Source of the DNA: JBILCM01 sp044353165
GTDB lineage: Bacteria > Bacillota > Bacilli > Paenibacillales > YIM-B00363
Assembly: GCA_044353165.1 (NCBI GenBank)
Contig: JBILCM010000038.1
Coordinates: forward strand, 1-20,106
DNA: 20,106 nt
Reading direction: 5' to 3'
The notes below the pieces were generated by a model that searched no databases, had not been told where the DNA came from, and worked only from the letters and a program-made list of their open reading frames with translations. Below are positions 15,551-20,106 of this stretch, in pieces. Numbering within the stretch: position 1 is the stretch's first letter; each line of letters starts with the position of its first letter. A program made the position numbers and the translations under genes.

Positions 15551-17837
15551 TACACCTGAAATCCGCAAACGAGCGATTCAACTTGGCGTGTTGCTGATTA
15601 TTGTAGGATTACTCTATATTGTGTTTTTTTATACGGTAAATCAGCGCACGTATCCACAGAATTACGAAACGGAGAAGGTCAAAGCGTTCCTTGGGGGATT
15701 ATCGCTACAAAGTGGAAATCCCAGCGGCAAAACGGTCACACTCGGTTCCCAGAGTTGGATTGAAGTTGCCAATCGCAATGGCAATGTGTTGTACATGGAA
15801 CCCCAATATGGTCAAGTTGCGATACGAACCGCAGAAGGGGATATCTGGTATGGCAATCCGAACCCAGAAGAGCTTGCGCAAGATGTGACCGCAGGGTTAT
15901 GGAAGAACAATGCAAGCTCACCGTTCTTGATCAATTACCGTATAGAAGGGGAAGTCATAGAGCAGATCGCCAACGTTATTGATGCGCCAACGAAAGTCGA
16001 ATGGCAGATGATCGACCAAGGTATCGGCATCCGTTATTCTATGGAATCGCTAGGATTTGTCCTCTATGTTGAATATACGCTTGATGATCAAGGGTTCAAC
16101 GTATCCATGCCTGAGCAAGGCGTGTTAGAACCGAATGACAAAATGATTATCAGTGTTGCCTTGTTGCCCTTCTTTGGAGCAACACTGAATGGTACTGAAG
16201 GTTATCTGTTCTTGCCTGATGGGCCTGGCGCATTGGTAAGTTTCAATCGAACGAACAACCTGACGTTATCTTATGATTACCCCATTTATGGGAATGATCT
16301 TGCGGTGCGGTCTGTAGGCAGCAATCAAGATCGATCCCCGATTGCATATCCGGTCTATGGGCTAAAGCGTGGTGATCAAGCCTATGTTGCGATCATCGAA
16401 GAAGGAGAATTTCAGGCTAACATCGTCGCATTGCCTGCAGGTTTACGTACATCGTTCAATCAAGTGTATTCGAATGTTATATTGCGTCGTTACTATCAAC
16501 AGCGCAAAGGATTGGATCGGGTTGAGAATGTGTATGAGAAATATCTGAATGCTACACCAATTCAGATGAAGTTTATGTTCTTAGACAAAGCCGATGCGGA
16601 TTATGTTGGAATGGCCAAAAAATTTCGAAATTTCCTAATCCAAAGCAAAAGTATCAAACCGTTACCCAAACCTGTATCACAACAACCACCGCTACAATTG
16701 GATTTCGTGCTGGCCGCAAGCGAACGGCCAACCGTGTTTGGCAACAACGTCGTCGTAGCAACCACGTTGGAGGAAGTCAACCAAATCGTTAATGAGTTAT
16801 ATGATCAAGGGATACAACACATGCAAGTCAGTCTCCGCGGATGGCAAAAAGATGGATTTATGGGTACTTTACCGGATCGTTTTCCATTCAATTCATCCGT
16901 GGGTGGATTTGAAGGCCTCAACACACTGAAACAAAATCTGGAAGCGAAGGGGATTCCATTATTGCTATCGGACGATTTACAGGTCGCCACAGATCGCTTC
17001 GGCAATGGCTTCTCCCCACGCTATGACGCTGCCCGTAAGATTGATAGACCGTATATAAAACGGGGACAATTCAACAGAACGAATGGGCAAAATAAAGATT
17101 ACTTTGTGGTAAGTCCAGCTTGGATTTTGAATCAATTGTTGCCCCAGACGATAGCAGAGTGGAAGAAACTTCCCATTGACGGTATCCATCTTACCGATGA
17201 TCGCAAGAACGGTTTAATCAGCGATTTCAATATGGATTATTTCAGCTCACGAGAGCGTAGCGCCCAAAACTGGGAAACGATTTATAGTCAGCTGCAACAA
17301 CTTTATGGGAATACGGCCACTTCCTTACCTTATGACTTTATGATCGGACGCGTCAGCCATATGTTCGATTTGCCACTGCGATACAACTATGATCTGATGG
17401 TTGATGAAGAAGTGCCATTCTATCCGATCGTATTGCGCGGGTTGGTTCATTATTCTGCTGCACCGGGCAATTTACGACAAGAAACCAAGGCAGATCTGTT
17501 GCGCGATCTTGAATACGGTGCCCTTCCGTCTTACATTCTCACCCATAACGATGTACGAGAATTGCGGTTAACGCATTATGATTGGCTCGGCAATGGTCAA
17601 TATAAATTAACGAAAGAACAAATGCTGAATGAATACAGAGCATATCGTGAAGTAGGGCAAGCCATATGGACGATGCCGATATCGAACCATCGAAAAATTA
17701 CGGAGGGTGTCTTCGAAACAACGTATGAGAATGGCACACGTGTTGTCGTCAATTACAACGAAGTGAGTTACACCGAAGAACCCTACAAAGTACCCGCGGG
17801 TTCATACCAAGTACTGAAGGGAGCAGTGGCGGAATGA
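15540..17837 (+). CDS. DUF5696 membrane-anchored protein with possible TIM-barrel-like half
   Basis: The protein has 765 residues from GTG 15540, 10 bases after AGGAG (15525-15529); a TTG at 15534 would be only 4 bases away. One N-terminal helix (IQLGVLLIIVGLLYIVFFYT, about 13-32) anchors it, with the remainder expected outside the cell. Residues about 50-390 look beta-rich. From about 400 the pattern of alternating strands and helices recalls a glycosidase-like barrel: HMQVSLRGWQKDGF near 427, FEGLNTLKQNLEAKGIPLLL, then a SDD segment, and LPIDGIHLTDDRKNGLISDF near 543-562. I recognise it as DUF5696, a family of unknown function that sits beside NHL/Yip1 proteins in Paenibacillus sugar loci. 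Hydrolase activity is conjecture. It overlaps both neighbours, by 11 and 4 bases. Confidence 0.78.
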   Translation: MSFNTPEIRKRAIQLGVLLIIVGLLYIVFFYTVNQRTYPQNYETEKVKAFLGGLSLQSGNPSGKTVTLGSQSWIEVANRNGNVLYMEPQYGQVAIRTAEGDIWYGNPNPEELAQDVTAGLWKNNASSPFLINYRIEGEVIEQIANVIDAPTKVEWQMIDQGIGIRYSMESLGFVLYVEYTLDDQGFNVSMPEQGVLEPNDKMIISVALLPFFGATLNGTEGYLFLPDGPGALVSFNRTNNLTLSYDYPIYGNDLAVRSVGSNQDRSPIAYPVYGLKRGDQAYVAIIEEGEFQANIVALPAGLRTSFNQVYSNVILRRYYQQRKGLDRVENVYEKYLNATPIQMKFMFLDKADADYVGMAKKFRNFLIQSKSIKPLPKPVSQQPPLQLDFVLAASERPTVFGNNVVVATTLEEVNQIVNELYDQGIQHMQVSLRGWQKDGFMGTLPDRFPFNSSVGGFEGLNTLKQNLEAKGIPLLLSDDLQVATDRFGNGFSPRYDAARKIDRPYIKRGQFNRTNGQNKDYFVVSPAWILNQLLPQTIAEWKKLPIDGIHLTDDRKNGLISDFNMDYFSSRERSAQNWETIYSQLQQLYGNTATSLPYDFMIGRVSHMFDLPLRYNYDLMVDEEVPFYPIVLRGLVHYSAAPGNLRQETKADLLRDLEYGALPSYILTHNDVRELRLTHYDWLGNGQYKLTKEQMLNEYRAYREVGQAIWTMPISNHRKITEGVFETTYENGTRVVVNYNEVSYTEEPYKVPAGSYQVLKGAVAE

Positions 17838-18709
17838 ACAAGCAAGCGCGTATGCAATTTTGGAAGACCACCATAGAGAGCTACATGTTCCTTCTGCCTT
17901 GGTTGATCGGGATTACCATTTTCTTTGTTTATCCGCTCTTGATGTCGCTGTATATGAGTTTCACCAAAGTATCGATCAAGCCGGACGGGTCTGGTCTGCA
18001 GTATGATTGGATTGGATGGGACAATTTTAAATACGCTTTTTTACTCGACAATGAATTCCCGGTCCAAATGTTTCTGTTTGTTCGGGAAGCCGTACTGATC
18101 ATTCCGATTACAGTCATCTTCGCACTGTTAGTGGCGGTCATGCTGAATCAAAAATTTCCAGGTCGAATGCTCTTTCGAACGGTGTTTTTCTTGCCTGTTA
18201 TCTTTGCAAGCGGCCAAGTATTGTTGGAGTTGTTCCAACAAGGCCAGGGGAAATTGCCTTTTGCTGACCAGTATGAGATTACGACCACGTTGTACCAAGT
18301 GTTTCCGTTATGGATTGCGGAAGTGTTGGTCAACCTCTCGCAAAAACTCGTCATTATTCTTTGGTTTTCCGGGGTGCAAGTCATTCTCTTTTTGGCCGCC
18401 TTCCAGACGATTCCTGTAGCGATCTATGAGGCTGCCAAAATCGATGGGGTAACCCCGTGGGAATCGTTCTGGAAAATCACATTCCCAGCGATGGTGCCGT
18501 TTATTTTCTTGAATCTGGTTTATACGGTTGTAGACCAAACGGTTAGCCCGTTCAACCCCATCAATGGTCTGATTATCAAAAACATGGGTGAGATCAATAC
18601 AGGATTCGGGTACGCGAGCGCTCTAGGGTGGATGTATACAGTTCTGATCTTTATTCCGATTGGCATCATCTTTATAGCGAGTCGGCTCACATCAAAAGGG
18701 AGAAGGTGA
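17834..18709 (+). CDS. Sugar ABC transporter permease, MalF/UgpA type (pair 2)
   Basis: This 291-residue permease starts at ATG 17834, overlapping the DUF5696 stop (ATGA), with AAGGGAG at 17817-17823 as the ribosome site. Predicted membrane helices include YMFLLPWLIGITIFFVYPLL at 17-36 and VLIIPITVIFALLVAVML near 87-104. The EAA loop is at 199-222 (EAAKIDGVTPWESFWKITFP). It is distinct in sequence from the pair-1 MalF protein, with a shorter N-terminal tail and a different region between helices (QQGQGKLPFADQYEITTTLY), so it is not a recent duplicate. It forms a channel with the next gene and presumably uses the upstream ATPase. Confidence 0.93.
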   Translation: MNKQARMQFWKTTIESYMFLLPWLIGITIFFVYPLLMSLYMSFTKVSIKPDGSGLQYDWIGWDNFKYAFLLDNEFPVQMFLFVREAVLIIPITVIFALLVAVMLNQKFPGRMLFRTVFFLPVIFASGQVLLELFQQGQGKLPFADQYEITTTLYQVFPLWIAEVLVNLSQKLVIILWFSGVQVILFLAAFQTIPVAIYEAAKIDGVTPWESFWKITFPAMVPFIFLNLVYTVVDQTVSPFNPINGLIIKNMGEINTGFGYASALGWMYTVLIFIPIGIIFIASRLTSKGRR

Positions 18710-18714
18710 GATCC

Positions 18715-19650
18715 ATGGAGTTGAGTAAACATAAAGCAGAACGGTTTAAAGTGTTCGTGTTGGGCCGCGACATCAACGATGGCATGCTGTTCAAACTGAT
18801 CATGTATGCCATCCTGACGGCCGTAGCCATTATGTACTTGCAGCCGTTAATTTATATGATTTCGACTTCCTTGAAGACGAATGCCGATCTGAGTGATCCG
18901 ACGGTGAACTTCATCCCGAGTGTACTGCATTGGGAAAATTACGAAGTGGCTTTACGCGGATTAAAATATCTAGAGTCGCTGTGGCAGACGGCGCTCGTGA
19001 CGACAGGTTCTGCCGTCCTGCAAGTACTGTCTTGTGCATTAACAGGTTACGCATTCGCTAGGCTTACGTTCCCAGGGAAGAATGTACTCTTTTTTATCGT
19101 CTTACTAACATTCATGATTCCACAGGGAACGATGTCCATCCCCATCTATGTGGTATATTCCAATCTGCAATTGCTGGATTCGGCTTGGCCGTTCTTGTTG
19201 CCGGAAGCGTTGGGTCAAGGATTGCGGGGCGGATTGTTTATATTAATCTTCAGACAATTTTTTGCGACTTTACCGAAGGAACTCGAGGAGAGTGCAAAAA
19301 TTGATGGATCAGGCGCATTCCGAACGTATGTGAAGATTATGTTGCCGCTCTCCCGGCCGGCTATGTTGGTGGTCTTCTTGTTTTCGTTCGTATGGCATTG
19401 GAACGATCTCATTGGACCGACGACTTTCTTGCGCTCGGGTGAAAGTTTGCGGATGATGGCGTATCAGTTGAAAATAATGCCACAAAATTTGACATCAAGC
19501 GCGGGGAACTACATGCTTTACTTTGACTTAATCGAAACTCAGATTATGGCGGGTGCCTTCCTGGTGATTTTACCATTATTGGTATTGTACGCCATTGCGC
19601 AGCGGCAATTCGTTCAAGGGATTGAGCGAACAGGCGTTGTAGGTGAATAA
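18715..19650 (+). CDS. Sugar ABC transporter permease, MalG/UgpE type (pair 2)
   Basis: This 311-residue permease is the partner of the gene ending at 18709, 5 bases upstream. The start is ATG 18715 after GAAGGTGA (18702-18709); an open frame extends back to 18628 inside the previous gene and is not used. Membrane helices include LIMYAILTAVAIMYLQPLIYMI near 28-49. The EAA loop is at 190-213 (LEESAKIDGSGAFRTYVKIM then LP). The C-terminal RQFVQGIERTGVVGE is a classic MalG-type ending. It is the last gene of the packed operon, with about 150 non-coding bases after it. Confidence 0.94.
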   Translation: MELSKHKAERFKVFVLGRDINDGMLFKLIMYAILTAVAIMYLQPLIYMISTSLKTNADLSDPTVNFIPSVLHWENYEVALRGLKYLESLWQTALVTTGSAVLQVLSCALTGYAFARLTFPGKNVLFFIVLLTFMIPQGTMSIPIYVVYSNLQLLDSAWPFLLPEALGQGLRGGLFILIFRQFFATLPKELEESAKIDGSGAFRTYVKIMLPLSRPAMLVVFLFSFVWHWNDLIGPTTFLRSGESLRMMAYQLKIMPQNLTSSAGNYMLYFDLIETQIMAGAFLVILPLLVLYAIAQRQFVQGIERTGVVGE

Positions 19651-19703
19651 CGAGATATAGGAATTTACCCCTGAAAGTACCGAATACACCCCTATTTACC
19701 ATG

Positions 19704-19741
19704 GAAAGCCTTCATCATGTTGTATTGATGTAAAGGCTTTC
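19704..19741 (+). terminator. Imperfect hairpin after the second permease pair
   Basis: GAAAGCCTT (19704-19712) pairs with AAGGCTTTC (19733-19741), and CATCA (19713-19717) pairs with TGATG (19726-19730) inside, with a two-base bulge. The loop is about 8 bases. Only two T residues follow, so it is a poor intrinsic terminator by the usual rule. It may be a weak terminator or an RNA processing or stability element at the operon end. Confidence 0.4.
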
Positions 19742-19754
19742 TTGACGTTATACT
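19725..19754 (+). promoter_or_regulatory. Weak promoter candidate before the third binding-protein gene
   Basis: TTGATG (19725-19730) and TATACT (19749-19754) are separated by 18 bases; the -10 box is five of six to consensus and the -35 is four of six. The -35 box is within the 3' arm of the hairpin. If real, it would allow the third binding-protein gene to be expressed apart from the main operon. Confidence 0.25.
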
Positions 19755-19799
19755 TATCACCAAGAACTTTAAATTTTGCAAGGTAGGGGGGAAGCACAG

Positions 19800-20106
19800 A
19801 TGCACAATCGAAGAACCATACGGATGCTTCTTTTGGTTATCACTTTTGTGACAGGTTGCACGCCCTATGGAGTCTTACAAGAAACCCCTTTCGAAGAGAA
19901 GTCAAAAACACCCACACAATTGAGTTTCTGGCCTGTTCAATTTGCAGTTTATTTCCCCTCGGGCATCCAGACAGATCCTGTAGCGAAAGATATCGAGGCG
20001 AAATTAGGTATACAAGTTCATATGGAGTCCCAGCCGACACAAGAAAAATTCGATGCCTTGCTTGCAAGCGGGGATCTGCCAGATGTCATTGTCACGAATA
20101 AGGCCA
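19800..20106 (+). CDS. Solute-binding lipoprotein, N-terminal part (3' partial)
   Basis: The frame is open from ATG 19800 to the window end, giving 102 residues, and starts about 8 bases after AGGGGGGAAG. The signal is short and hydrophobic (MLLLVITFVTGC) with a lipobox VTGC placing the lipidated cysteine at position 20. After a linker the mature part reads TQLSFWPVQFAVYFPSGIQT and then DPVAKDIEAKLGIQVHMESQ, followed by KFDALLASGDLPDVIVTN. This is the usual N-terminal lobe pattern of a family-1-type solute-binding protein (beta strand, helix with E-x-x-L-G-I-x-V, then a GDLPDV turn). It is the third binding protein of the locus and may serve the second permease pair or begin another system. 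The rest lies outside the window. Confidence 0.82.
   Translation, partial: MHNRRTIRMLLLVITFVTGCTPYGVLQETPFEEKSKTPTQLSFWPVQFAVYFPSGIQTDPVAKDIEAKLGIQVHMESQPTQEKFDALLASGDLPDVIVTNKA

Noticed and set aside
11568..19650. Recent tandem duplication of the permease pair
   Set aside because: The two pairs share only the family EAA-loop pattern; tails, loops and lengths differ clearly, so they are diverged paralogues at best.
1..20106. CRISPR array, tRNA or rRNA genes, insertion sequence
   Set aside because: No regularly spaced direct repeats, no cloverleaf-like segment in the short intergenic gaps, and no transposase-like protein or terminal inverted repeats were seen.

Overview
The window looks like a chromosome segment of a Gram-positive Firmicute, most likely Paenibacillaceae (Paenibacillus or Cohnella type). 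The basis is the gene style: Shine-Dalgarno sites of AGGAGG or GGGGG type, frequent GTG starts, Gram-positive lipoproteins, a tsaB-rimI-tsaD housekeeping cluster, and a large sugar-ABC locus carrying DUF5696 and NHL/Yip1 proteins, a combination I associate with that family. The genus is an inference from gene content, not from a database search.

Region 1 (1-3339) is a plus-strand housekeeping operon. It holds tsaB (5' end outside the window), rimI, an aldo/keto reductase and tsaD. TsaB and TsaD help make the t6A modification of tRNA; RimI is the usual partner gene. The aldo/keto reductase between rimI and tsaD is not a standard member of this cluster.

Region 2 (3287-5443) holds an AraC-family regulator on the minus strand, whose 3' end overlaps the end of tsaD by 53 bp. 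It is divergent from a cytoplasmic GH99/WbsX-like protein, with a shared control region of about 170 bp between the two starts.

Region 3 (5444-19650) is a carbohydrate-uptake locus of unusual composition. A candidate promoter with an overlapping cre-like (CcpA) site precedes a solute-binding lipoprotein with a long alanine-rich helical stalk. A hairpin separates it from a tightly packed set of eight genes: an MsmX/UgpC-type ATPase; a 995-residue solute-binding protein with two duplicated beta-sandwich-like modules and a coiled coil; a MalF/MalG-type permease pair; a membrane protein combining an NHL propeller, a TPR-like stretch and a Yip1-like domain; a membrane-anchored DUF5696 protein; and a second MalF/MalG-type permease pair. 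Most of these genes overlap or abut, which suggests co-translation.

Region 4 (19651-20106) is a short intergenic stretch with a weak hairpin, followed by the start of a third solute-binding lipoprotein that runs off the window.

Overall reading: a machine for capturing and importing a complex carbohydrate. It has several surface binding proteins, two permease channels with one local ATPase, two membrane proteins with large predicted extracellular parts, and a cytoplasmic glycan-active protein under a local AraC-type regulator. The substrate cannot be read from the sequence; the GH99-like protein hints at an alpha-mannoside-like or related glycan, which is weak inference.
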